A DNA stretch of 64,000 nucleotides, taken from contig WNNJ02003589.1 of assembly GCA_012934845.2 (NCBI GenBank), forward strand, positions 1 through 64,000, read 5' to 3'. Below, in pieces: positions 1 through 9,895 of this stretch. Both the position numbers and the translations under genes were made by a program. Position 1 is the first letter of the stretch, and the number at the start of each line of letters is the position of its first letter. The stretch comes from Pomphorhynchus laevis (lineage: Eukaryota > Acanthocephala > Palaeacanthocephala > Echinorhynchida > Pomphorhynchidae). The notes under the pieces are model-generated. The model was not told the origin of the DNA, searched no databases, and was given only the letters and a program-made list of their open reading frames with translations.

Positions 1-984
1 TATATTATATAAAAAGCATTTAATAAGGTTATCTATATTATTAACGTATATAATAAATAATAAATCATATAATAAACGAGATATAATATATTATTTAACA
101 TTATGCTATTAATATAATAACTTAAAAGTTATAACTCTAATATTTTTCAGTTCTAATATTAGAACTTTCGGATCTTTTCACTTTGAGGCACTATATCAAA
201 ATAACGCAAAAAGTCTGTTTATTGTACATCTTCGTGTGCTCTTTCGAATGGCGTATAAATTTTTGGGAGATATGCGTTTGTGGCTAAAAAATTTAAAATT
301 TAAATTTCAAAGTTAGAAACTTAAAAATTTATTTTTAAGTATTTTTTATATATCTTATCAATATATAATGATTTAAGATTTTTCTATGCTCTCACGAAAA
401 AAAATAACAATTTTTTTATTTTTTGTTCAAAAAGTAATTTGAATTTGAAATATCTCAAAATTTTGCAATGATAACATATAATTTTATTACGCTATCGTAA
501 ACATCACAGTTATATTGACTTAAGTTGAAAATATTAATATATTTGAATCATTCAAAAAAGAGTTATTTAAAATGTTCTTTCAAAATATGCATATTTTTAA
601 GTATATTTTAAGTTTGGTCAAACAATCGATGCCGATTAAGACATTAAATCCATTTTGTTGCAACTTATCTTCATTGTTCCTTTTATATCCACTTTCTCTC
701 CCACCGTTTGATGTCTGTGAACCTCAACAGTTGGGGTCATATTTACTGGAATAGTGAATGAGGTACCAAATTGTTGATGGTCAACGACATCAAGCGAAGG
801 GGAGGAAAGGGGGATAAATATGTGGTTAAACTATGCGGTTGCATTTAATAGGACTAACATATTCAAAACCGTTTAACTTATAATTTTTTAATAATGCACA
901 ACGGTTGCAAATATATACCCAATAAGTAAATTATCGGCATAGCTTAAAATTTCTTAGACATTCGAATATGGACTCTTATTTATC
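1..984. other. AT-rich DNA without recognisable gene
   Basis: Very AT-rich sequence with short homopolymers and no frame that looks like a protein family. A 60-codon open frame near 572-754 has no recognisable motif and is best treated as chance. A slightly less AT-rich patch near 715-860 resembles nothing I can name. Confidence 0.6.
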
Positions 985-1592
985 GTCATTTCGATGACGA
1001 CTGTGACAAATGAATTCGACCACATATGAATCGATCATTGAGCGATGTGTACTCCATCGCTTTCTATTGCCTGATTTAAGCTGGTTCCATGTTGACTCAA
1101 TTTGTTGAGTATGAATTCCTTCTGAGCTAACAAAGTCAACGGAATGATTTACAGTTCAGTGTTCAAATCTGTATCTTTCTAGGGTTTGCAAACCACAATA
1201 CCCTTTCCATATATCTGAATGAATGATCGATCCAGGTAGTATGCACACACGCCACCGAATACCCATTGTTGTGGAAGCATGCGTCCCCTATTATATTTCC
1301 GACGGGCGAAAACTGTTTCATCGATTTCAACTATTATATTTTTGCCCCCTATCTTACATGGATTTTGTAATATTTCATCAGCACAAGCATCGCGCATGTA
1401 ACTATTGTAGTCAATGGTCGTGTTGTGATCAATCGCTAATTCTTCTTCGCGAAATTTAATGTGGGTTAATTGTTTAGACCAACAGTACATGAACATAATT
1501 GTTTTACGAAGCGGTAATCGTGCTACTTCAAACCAAGTCCTACTTCGAACTGTATTGAAACGGAGCATTTCGATTCTTGGTATCTCCAATAT
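985..1592 (-). pseudogene. Merlin-family (IS1016-like) DNA transposase remnant
   Basis: Merlin transposases are DDE enzymes that cut and paste a DNA transposon in the nucleus. The open part (1179-1589) contains the family-typical stretch WFEVARLPLRK, then IIVEIDETVFARRKYNRGR with the first catalytic Asp, then QQWVFGGV. Downstream on the minus strand (about 985-1150, another frame and with a stop) the conserved tail is still readable: TVNHSVDF, THTQ-like HTQQIES with the likely catalytic Glu, then W and a Ser/Tyr-rich end. The region that should carry the second catalytic Asp is missing between the two parts, and the N-terminal zinc ribbon is absent, so this copy cannot be active. I did not find clear terminal inverted repeats. 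A bacterial IS1595/ISXO2 origin is unlikely because the surroundings are plainly eukaryotic. Confidence 0.85.
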
Positions 1593-2246
1593 ACTTTATT
1601 ACCTTTGACACTTAATGTCATTTGATGCTACGACAGCATCTTATTTCTACAAAAGAAGATAAATATATAATTATTTCGAACCAAATATAACTATTTCATA
1701 CCACTTGGAATTAATTGATAATTCTGTAAAACCTTGACCGCATCTAATTATGTAAAAATGTTTCGAAATATCCACAAAATTATGCAGTTAATGTGAAATA
1801 TAATTATGCAGTTATTGTTAAATATCTAAAATTATGCAGTTATTGCGATAATAGCATTAATTTTTTTACAACAACAATCGATTGATCGATCAAAATTAAA
1901 AAATAAAAAATATTTGCAATTAATTTGAAATAACTTTTTAAAGCAATATACAAATAACTACATATTAAAAATATAGGCCATAGTGGATGTAGCGATTACA
2001 ATGGCGCGATAAAAATAATAGGGTAGTATTGGTATTTTTCGAGATATTTTGAAATAAAATCTTTAATATTAGGAAAAAACGAAATTTAAATATTTTTTTT
2101 AGTCGTTTGCTGAAATATTTTTAAATGATTACAATTACAAAGATTATTGATCAATTATATTAAAATAAAGTTTTAAGACCATTGGGCCTTAAAAAATTAA
2201 ATTAAATTTTAAATTTTTATGAAAAAATTTAAATATTAAAATTTTT
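1593..2246. other. AT-rich DNA without recognisable gene
   Basis: Long A/T runs and no coding signal on either strand. Two or three short phrases around 1790-1850 repeat the words aattatgcagttatt, a weak local duplication. Nothing else is visible. Confidence 0.55.
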
Positions 2247-2403
2247 AAGCCGCAAACGCATCAACTTCCTTGCCGTGCTTCAAACGACAAATCCGATCCC
2301 ATTTAAACAATTTATCTGCTTGACTTTTTCATTTTTGTTTGTGGACTTGTAAGCGTACAGCTTGTACGCATTTGCCACATTAAATAAATTTGTATTATTA
2401 TTA
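2247..2403 (+). mobile_element. LX-2 LINE, 3'-terminal fragment
   Basis: This stretch closely matches the last ORF2 codons and 3' UTR of the intact LX-2 element at 61.9-62.07 kb. It includes the sequence around CAAACGACAAATCCGATCCC, the terminal hairpin at 2353-2369 (GCGTACA, loop GCT, TGTACGC), the GCCACATTAAATAAA signal and a short (ATT)n tail. It is strongly 5'-truncated, as expected for target-primed reverse transcription. It abuts the 3' end of B copy 1 in opposite orientation, so two LINE tails meet at about 2403/2404. Confidence 0.85.
2353..2369 (+). other. 3'-terminal LINE hairpin (LX-2 type)
   Basis: Perfect 7-bp stem with a 3-nt loop, preceded by TGTAA and followed by ATTTGCCACATTAAATAAA. 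It is the same structure as in the intact LX-2 at 62021-62037. Confidence 0.8.
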
Positions 2404-4549
2404 TCTCAATGTAAAAAAAGTACAATGTCAGTAAAACAAAAAAATGCAAATCAGGTTCGACTTCCTATGAGAGCGATACACTGTTCAGCGCACGCCGAAA
2501 TTCTCGGATGTTCCGGCATTCAATTGCAGATGACGGGAGTCTGTTCCAACTGTTTATTACTCGATCTCTGATATCCTGATAGTGTCGATGGACTTTTCTA
2601 CGATGTTTGAGCGTTAGTCGATGTCCACGTAATTTCTCGGAGTTGCGTAGGCAAAACATGAAGTTGAGGGGATGAGTGGGCGATAAAATTGCCCTCCATA
2701 CCAGCATAAGATCAGCTTTTACCAAACTTTCACAGACCGTTGAAACACCTAGGATTTCTAACTTCTGGTCAAACGGCAGGTCTTTGACAGTGGGAACAAG
2801 ACGAGTAGCCGACCGGAGAATTGATTCGTAAGCCACAATGTTCTTGCACAGATGTGGATACGCTGCGGGAGATGCGTATAGCATTCGAGATTCGATGAGG
2901 GCCTTGTATATTATTCTGAAGCTACATGCCTCTTGTGATCCAAAAGATCGTCTAATGATGCCAATAGTACGACGGCAATTGGACGAAACTTTATTTATGT
3001 GAGCGCTCATATCGAGCGTATTAAGCGTAGATACCCCTAAATCATCGATTTTATCTGTAGAATCAATCGACATGTTTCCAATTTTATAAGAGCAACGAAT
3101 GTCTGGGGAGCCGATCCGCATATGTCTACATTTAGTCGCATTTATCATCAGCCCATTAGATATACACCATTTATTTATGGAATCCAGGTCTTTTTGAAGA
3201 GCGCTAACATCGGAATCATCAATGATTCGCCTCCAAACCTTAATATCATCTGCGTAGGTAACACATTCCGACGTCAAGTTGTTTGTAATATCATTTACAT
3301 ATATATTAAAGAGAGTCGGACTAATGGCCGATCCCTGCGGGACGCCTGTCGTCATCATTGAGTAACCAGAAAGATAATGGCTTATGCGTACTGCAAACGA
3401 GCGGTTGCTTACGAATGATTGAATCCAGCGTAACAAAGAGCCCTGTACACCAATGTTAGATAATTTGTTTACTAGCAAATTGGGAATAACTCTATCGAAT
3501 GCTTTCGATAAGTCTATAAATATCACATCTACTTTGGAACCACTCCTCGTCGAATCCACCCAGCTTGCTCTCGCTTTTACAAGGTTCGTTACCGTTGAGC
3601 GATTTGGCCTAAATCCATGCTGACTGGGGCTGAGGCAATTGTTAGTTTCAACGAAAGCGCTAAGGTGACAAAGAATCAATTTTTAAAATATTTTACAAGC
3701 TACAGATGTGAGACTGATGGGACGGTAGTTGGAAACCTGGGATTTATCCCCTTTCTTGAAAATTGGACGTACAATAGCCTTAGTCCAATCATATGGTAGA
3801 TAACCTGTGTTTAGTGAACTTCTAAAAATAGAAGCTAAGGGAACGTATATTGCATGGGCCAATTCCTTTAAGAGTATTGAAGGTATATGGTCAGGACCTG
3901 ACGCGGCGTTGCGGGGTAATTTAAGTAGCTCGTGCAGTACCTCTTCATCGCTAAATTCAATGTTAGATATGACTACTCTAGGTATAAGTATATTATGTTT
4001 AGTTTGAATTATACCATCGGGGATCGACACTCTATCTTCTTTGATAGCGAAATAGTCCATAAAATGGGCAGCTACATCAGTTGGGGAGGTCAAGATTGAC
4101 CCATTGTCGGCCACTAGGTATGAACAATCTGTCGAGTGTATAGGACGTGGAAGTATGCTTTTGAAAGCCACCCAAGGATTGTTATGAGTGGAGCGGCATA
4201 TATTTGAGATGAAACTGCGTTTTTTCTGTTTTTTTTTCAGAATAGAAACCGTATTCCTGCAATGACGGTAGTGTTCAAAAGAAAGTTCCCCTTTTTTGTA
4301 CGCATGGAAACATCTATCACGGTGTTTGATTAGAGCAAGCAATTCCGCATCTAACCATTTCGGATGTAGTTTTCGTGTACGATTCTGACGTATCGGAGCA
4401 AAATAGTCGAGAACACAATGTAATGTGGTCTTAAAGTGATCCCAAGCTTCTTGAATGCCTGCTTTCGATGGGTCGGGCCAATACATACAGGAAATTATAC
4501 TGCGCACGACATCATAGTCGATCTAAAAAGGATTCGACGTTTTAACCGT
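2404..4549 (-). mobile_element. CR1-like LINE family B, copy 1 (5'-truncated)
   Basis: Minus-strand element very close to copy 2 at 21.6-24.5 kb. Its 3' end, read on the minus strand, is TTTTTTTACATTGAGA, the same end as in copy 2. Homology stops at about 4549, inside the endonuclease-to-RT linker, so it is 5'-truncated. At the break lies a 16-bp direct repeat (4557-4572 and 4581-4596), which looks like templated junction filler. The RT frames are described separately. Confidence 0.88.
2465..4507 (-). pseudogene. Family B ORF2, reverse transcriptase region, interrupted by one stop
   Basis: Two adjoining frames in the same phase (3683-4507 and 2465-3679) make an almost complete RT region. Visible motifs are AASGPDHIPS, RPISLTSVACKIF, HGFRPNRST, motif A FIDLSKAFDRV, GVPQGSAISPTLF, motif C YADD (in TYADDIKVW) and the C-terminal WNRLPSSAIECR common to CR1-like LINEs. 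The frames are separated by a TAA just after ACKIF, at a position where relatives usually have Glu. The same TAA is present in copy 2. The protein would copy element RNA at the target site. Copies 1 and 2 differ at roughly a dozen of 404 residues in the second frame, so both are fairly young. Confidence 0.88.
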
Positions 4550-4596
4550 ACCGGCATATCTAAGTTTCCAGGCTTAGGCTTATCTAAGTTTCCAGG

Positions 4597-5560
4597 ATGG
4601 TTTCGAGTTATAGCCATCGCGAAATTTCAACAGTGAACGAAGTTTACGATCAAACCACGGAGGGCGAGTGGAATTAACGAAAATTTTCTGTTTCTGAGCC
4701 AACTTATCTGACAATTTTTAGAAAACGTTATAAAGAATGCTCAGCAGATCTAAAACAGTAATAAACCTATAACTATGAGAAACACTGTTGAAAAAGCAGC
4801 TAAGATATTTAAAGTATCCACGCGAGTCCAATTTCTTTTCGGATAGCCCAATTTTGACCTACAAACGATCGTGGACACTGATTTAGCAGAGAGAACACAG
4901 TGATCACAGCTACTAAGAGGAGGATAATATGCAATACTGTCGATATCCCTAATACATCTTGTAAACACAATATCTAGAGTAGCACCATTGACATGAGTGG
5001 GTTCTCTATAATGATGCACTAAAAATAAGTCAACAAGAAATAAATCAAGAAATTGTTTGATAAGCCTGAGCAGGGTTGACACCCATTTATATACCAATTT
5101 ACATTCGGAAGTTTGAAGTCACCTAAAGTGCACATCGTTGAGATAACAAAATTATATAAATAATCCTTAAGCTGATCTGTTCTCAAGATGAAAGATGGAG
5201 ATAACATTTAATTCCAACAATTGATGATTAACAGTAAAAGACACTCATATGATCACCCATAATCACAAAGATATGTTATATTGAATGTTGAGAGATCTTG
5301 TCGAACGAGTGTTACAACTCCTCCACCTCAAATACAAGAAAAGCGATCGACTCTTATTAACTTATAACCTACAACATTAAACAGATTATCACAGATACTA
5401 CTATGTAACCAAGATTATGAAATTCATAATGATTATCAGCAATGTGGTTGAGCAAGAAAGGAAATTGAGATGGAAGACTTCGAACTTTGGAGTATCTAAT
5501 ATGAATGAAATGATCTGATGACGTAAAGGCTTTGCTAGTTTTAGCATGTATCTTAGAAAA
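4597..5560 (-). pseudogene. CR1-like LINE family C, endonuclease region remnant
   Basis: Several minus-strand frames together trace an apurinic-type endonuclease. Reading 5' to 3' there are fragments like IRYSKVRSLPSQFPFLLN near 5.5 kb, then GYKLIRVDR and GGGVVTLVRQDLS (about 5.27-5.37 kb). These are followed by LGDFKLPNVNWYINGCQPC (5.1 kb), THVNGATLDIVFT, SSCDHCVLSAK and a linker like RPPWFDRKLRSLLKFRDG (4.6-4.7 kb). Frameshifts and stops break it in at least four places. The family differs from B, whose endonuclease reads differently. No RT part follows, because B copy 1 begins directly next to it. Confidence 0.75.
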
Positions 5561-5805
5561 TCAATTAAATCATCAAAATTGGAATTAGAATAAAATTCAT
5601 TCTCTAGTTTAGGATAAGTGGGGTTCAACGTACTGATGGTCGCCACCGAACTACTTGAAAATTTCTTATGTATAGATTGGTCGTTAAAATTTCTTAAGTA
5701 TAAATTTCTTATGTATATTATTCTAACCTGTATATCCTCACGATCCTTTCACAATTTCAAACGTTCATCAACATTAATGTCTCAGTATTCGTATGGCAGA
5801 ATCTT
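5561..5805. other. Unassigned spacer
   Basis: Moderately AT-rich spacer between the family C remnant and the LX-1 deletion derivative. Part of it may be the decayed 5' end of family C, but no motif supports this. Confidence 0.4.
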
Positions 5806-6985
5806 AAAAAATGATTTATTTTTACGTGGCAAATGAGTGCCGGTGCATGCAGGGTGACGGGCGAATGCGACAATGAATCCATGATTAGAGAATTTAGAAG
5901 TGGATGAGCTGAGGGTCGGGCTGATTCGACTAGTGAGCTACCGTCAGAGAGTAGACGGCGAATGGAGAGGTTTACGGAATCAGAGTACGATGATTCGGTT
6001 AGACATAAGAGATCGATGAATTACGTGGTAAAGAGGTTGGGAATGAGATACGGATTTATGGAGAATAGATCTAGTGATGAGGAGGCCAAGGCGGAAACCG
6101 TGTGTGGTGATAGGCGGGGTGTTGAAAATTTGAAAATTTTCGTCGATGTTTAGGATGGAAAGGGATACTTCCCGTTTTCCTCGCGGCGGCGCTTTTCGAT
6201 GCGGGCAGAAGAGAGTTGAGCGATTTCGAAAGGTGTGCGATCGGGAAAATGCTAGTGGCTGAAGAGGATATGAGTTTAAAATGTTGAGAGATGATAGAGG
6301 ACACGTGAGAGCGATGCTTGAATACAATTTTCAGGAGAGGGGGCTGATAAGAATTAGATTGAGAATATTTCTTTAGGCGGATGAATGCGACAGGAAAGAT
6401 GTCGTTAAAAAGGATGGGTTATCCCCAGGAACAAGAGACAAGATGATGGATCTAAAGGCGGAAACATCGTGGCCGATACATGCTTGTGAAAATAAGGAGA
6501 TTAAAGCAGTCATATTGGTGACGATGAAGCAACGATTACGAGAAGGAAATTGTTTACGTGAAGGAGGACGAGTGGCGTGAGTCGATGAGGTCACGATAGA
6601 AAGTGGCAAGCGATGTGAGAAAAAGTTATGAGTTTGACGAATCGTGGATCTTGATGGAGATCATTTTGATTGATGTAGGTAGGTTATTGATAAACAAGAC
6701 AGGGGGACAGGATGAGAATGTGGGGGGAGTGGAGATGACATGGGATTGGAAGTGTATATGGTGAAAGGATCAATGGGTTAAGAAGAACATTGAAAACGAC
6801 GGGAGTAGTTTGAGGTTGGATGTTGATATGTGCTGAGGGGAGAGGTTGCGGATTAGCTTGTTGGCTAATCCGAAGAAGACTTTCACAGAGGAAGTCTTCT
6901 TTAGACTTACTGTTGTGGCAGACGATTGTGGTCCAGACGCTACAGTCGTGTGTTGAATTTGATCTGCAACTTATAGATTTGACTG
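5806..6985 (-). mobile_element. LX-1 deletion derivative (ORF1 and ORF2 start joined to the 3' tail)
   Basis: On the minus strand this copy reads ORF1 (zinc-motif region near 6.9 kb, then the Arg-rich core near 6.1-6.6 kb) and the first part of the ORF2 endonuclease. It then jumps directly, at about 5850/5851, to the last 45 bases of LX-1. That tail is GCATGCACCGGCACTCATTTGCCACG followed by AATAAATC. About 2.5 kb of endonuclease, RT and 3' region are absent compared with the copy at 17.6-21.5 kb. The frames carry many shifts, so no protein is made now. Two short palindromes (6850-6871, 6873-6901) sit in the ORF1 N-terminal region where the 12-16 kb copy has none. Confidence 0.8.
6850..6901. 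repeat. Two adjacent short palindromes inside LX-1 ORF1
   Basis: GGATTAGC (6850-6857) pairs with GCTAATCC (6864-6871) across a 6-nt loop. AAGAAGACTT (6873-6882) pairs with AAGTCTTCTT (6892-6901) across a 9-nt loop. The second right arm is original element sequence, also present near 16.1 kb. The left arm and spacer are extra here, which fits inverted, templated insertion. Confidence 0.75.
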
Positions 6986-7039
6986 TGTATATTATCTTGT
7001 AAATATTTATAAGCAAAACCATTTATAACCATTTTAAGA

Positions 7040-7900
7040 CCATTTTAAGCTTGTTGGCGAGCAACAAGCTTGTGATGAATGTCACCAAATGCAAACACAT
7101 GCGTGTTCTGGGTAGAGTTGTAAAGTCCCTGTCAGCAGTTCAATACACTTATTGTGGTCGTGAAATAGATAGTGTTGTAAGCCATAAGGATTTGGGAGTG
7201 TTGATTGACCACAACCTGAGAATTGCCCCACATACCGCTCTTGCATGTGCCAACGCTAATAAAATGACAGGGGTCATTAGGCGCACATTCTTAGCTCTTG
7301 ATCCGGTTGCTCTTCGGCCTCTAATTTTAGCTCACGTTCTGAGCCGGTTGTTGTATGCGGCCCCTTGTGTATACCCATGCACAGTTGGGGAACACTTGAT
7401 CTATGAGGGAGTGCTTCGTCGTGCAACAAAATTGGCGCCGATCTTGGCGCAAATACCATATGAGTGTCGTTTGCAATGTCTTCGGCTTGAGACCGCTTCT
7501 TGGACCCATCAATATATCGATATGAATATGGTGTGGCGAGTTCTTCGTTCTTCAAATCATCCTCTTCGTGTTTACAACTGCGACAGTCAGCATTCCTTCA
7601 CGGACATAGTTTGACTTTGAGCCGGAATTTAGTGAAAAAGTTCTGGTGTATACAATTTCAACGAAGAGTAGTTGGACTTTGGAACAAACTGGATGGATGG
7701 CCTGTTTGCAGCAGTGGGGCATCATCATTCAAGTCCGGATTACGGATGGATCCTGCTATGCGCAAGGAAGTGTTTCTCTATAGATGTGAACAATTTTTAT
7801 GATTTTGTTGATTTTTATTTAATGTGAACCGGCTATTTAAGCCCCTGCTTGTAAACCGTTGAACCAGACAATTTATAAGTAGGAACTGATTGAATTGATC
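7040..7900 (+). pseudogene. CR1-like LINE family D, RT C-terminal region and 3' end
   Basis: The first frame (7051-7614) starts inside the RT thumb-side region: MNVTKCKHMRV, then HKDLGVLIDHNL, VLSRLLYAAPCVYP, LRRATKLAP and MVWRVLRSS. This order is the standard layout downstream of the YADD motif in CR1-like LINEs. After a frameshift near 7590 the tail continues in the 7500-7802 frame (FLHGHSLTLSRN, VVGLWNKLDGWP, FKSGL) and stops at 7802. The catalytic part is missing through 5' truncation. It follows the LX-1 deletion derivative in opposite orientation. Confidence 0.82.
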
Positions 7901-7924
7901 TGCAATTGATTGAATTGTCGAAAC

Positions 7925-8365
7925 AACATCTTAGCGTGGTCACAGAACTCAAAACGACCTTCGATAAGTGAGGTTTCTTTGTGGTACGCTTCCCAAGACG
8001 AATTAAACTCCGAACTTGAGCTTCATAGCTACATTCTTATAATCTTCTTTCAGAAATCTGATAAATAATGCACGCAGGAGAGAAACGTCATACACGACTC
8101 TTCAATTCCACTTAAAATAACATTCATACATATGCCGTAATTCTGATACATTACTTTTATATTGGCTGCTGTCTGAGAAATTGCCCGTGTCATCAACACT
8201 TGCATTCCATGAAATTACAGGCTTTCTCAATTCATAATTTAAATCCGCACTTAAATCAGTTCGTCCATGTTTGTTAATATCAGCCTTATGTTCTCTGTCT
8301 AGAACATCGATTGAGTTATCAGGAAGGAGACCCTTCGAGTTTTGTCTATAGTAACATAGACATCT
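7925..8365 (-). pseudogene. Unrecognised degenerate coding-like stretch
   Basis: One minus-strand frame stays open for about 80 codons, then has single stops but keeps reading like protein for about 130 codons. Phrases are GLLPDNSIDVLDREHKAD, LRKPVISWNASVDDTGNFS, SELRHMYECYFKW, VVYDVSLLRALFIRFLKEDY and KNVAMKLKFGV. The composition (hydrophobic alternation, Trp, Cys) is unlike the AT-rich background and unlike every LINE frame in the window. I do not recognise the family. It could be a decayed host exon or retrocopy, or part of an element's ORF1. No splice sites or start are evident. Confidence 0.4.
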
Positions 8366-8602
8366 GCGTAGCTGCTTAAAATATTACTTTTGATGAAAGG
8401 AATATTGCTACTTTCTAATAAAATAAAATATTACTTTTGTGAAATGTTAAATTTCAGTAGTAAACTAACAACTATTGCCAATTAGCCTCTTCTTGGAGCG
8501 GCACAGTCAACATATGTTCAAAAATCGTCGATCAACGGCTAAATAATTGGCCGGCTTGCATCAGCCATAGGGATAGTCTTTTTATAGACTATCTCAGATC
8601 CC

Positions 8603-8874
8603 TTCGATGACTCCAACGGCAGATTAGACAATGGACGAAAAGGCGGAAGAGAGCCACGGAGGTCTGTTTCCTTGCAGTAGCGATGTTGGATCATCAAAGG
8701 ATATTTTAAGAGCAGGAGATAGCCGAACAAGCAAATCACTCCGATGACTCCAACGGCAGATTGGACAATGGACGAAAAGGCGGAAGAGTCTCGGAGTCCT
8801 GTTTCATTACAGTAACGATGTTGGATCATCAAATGATATTGGAAACGAGAATAACCGAACAAGCAAATCAAGAC
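8603..8874 (+). repeat. Tandem pair of about 133-bp units
   Basis: Two adjacent units both begin CGATGACTCCAACGGCAGATT and both end near CCGAACAAGCAAATCA (about 8605-8736 and 8738-8870), with scattered differences. The 129-codon minus-strand frame across them is a by-product of the duplication. They lie just upstream of the RTE-like element and could be its duplicated 5' UTR, but this cannot be proven from one copy. Confidence 0.75.
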
Positions 8875-9329
8875 AATAAAAATGACAAGCAACAAATTTA
8901 CAAAACATAAATCAAGTGCGAAGAGCAATGGTCAACTCACCACTGACCGGGTGAGTGTTCATTGTCGGGTGCCGTGTAATCAGGCAGTTGTACGAATACA
9001 TCAAAAGAGGCATCAACATCCGAAGCGGACCAGCCTTCATGTATAAACGTGGAATGTCATCTCGCTGCAGGGAAGGAACCAGAATAAGCTGAACAGATGG
9101 CTCGCTTCGATCTTTAAATAGTCGGACAACTTCTCTTCACTATTCTGGAACTGGAACAAAACTTTTGGATCAAGGTTGGACCTTGAACTATTCGGGAGTT
9201 ACCAACGGAAAGCGACGACAGGCGGGTGCAGGGATACTTACAAGTCCCCGGATGTCGATTGTAGTAGAGAGGTTTAACTCAGTGAACGAAAGGTAGGCGT
9301 CTTTGAGACTTATAGTCAAAAAGGGAAAG

Positions 9330-9895
9330 GGATAAGTGTTGTGTGTACGTTCCCAACATTATCTCGGAATACGCAGCCTTCGTGGAAGATCTTAAGGCTC
9401 TGCTTGATAGTACTTCTGTTGGAGATTCCCTCGTTCTATTAGATGACTTCAATGCTCATGTTGGTAGCGACAATATCACTTGGAAGGGAGTGTTGGGGAG
9501 GAACGGACTCTCTAATCTAAATGTGAGTGGTGTTGAATTATTGCACTTTTGTTCGCGTAGCAATTTGTGCATAACCAACACCATGTTTGAACATAAGTAG
9601 ATCCATAGATGCACGTGTCATCAAGATTCTATCAGTCAAAGATCAATGATCGATTTTGTAATCGTTTCATCTGATCTGCGACGTTATGTTCTGAACACTC
9701 GTGTGAAGAGAACAGCTAAGCTGTCAACCGATCACTACCTTGTAGTTAGTAAACTTCAATGGAAGGATCGGATGCTAGACAAGCATGATAAACACAACCG
9801 TTGTGTGAGGGAGTTCCGGGAGTGCCTAGCAAATGTTTCTGTCAAAGAACGTTATTCTGGCTACATCCGTGAGGACGTCTCTTGATTGCCAGAAG
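9330..9895 (+). pseudogene. RTE-like endonuclease domain
   Basis: Frames 9343-9600 and 9646-9885 give VGDSLVLLDDFNAHVGSD, where the second Asp-Phe-Asn is the catalytic DFN of APE endonucleases. They continue with NVSGVELLHFCSRSNLCIT, then MIDFVIVSSDLRRYVL and KLSTDHYLVVSKLQW, whose DH pair is the terminal endonuclease motif. The domain nicks target DNA to prime reverse transcription. Only a short gap with a stop at 9598 separates the two frames. Confidence 0.85.

Noticed and set aside
1179-1589. Bacterial IS1595-type transposase or contamination
   Set aside because: Surrounding eukaryotic LINEs and the Merlin-type words make a eukaryotic Merlin the simpler reading.
8539-8928. 129-codon minus-strand frame with an internal repeat
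   Set aside because: The repeat is the DNA-level tandem duplication, the frame has no known motif and it lies next to a plus-strand LINE.
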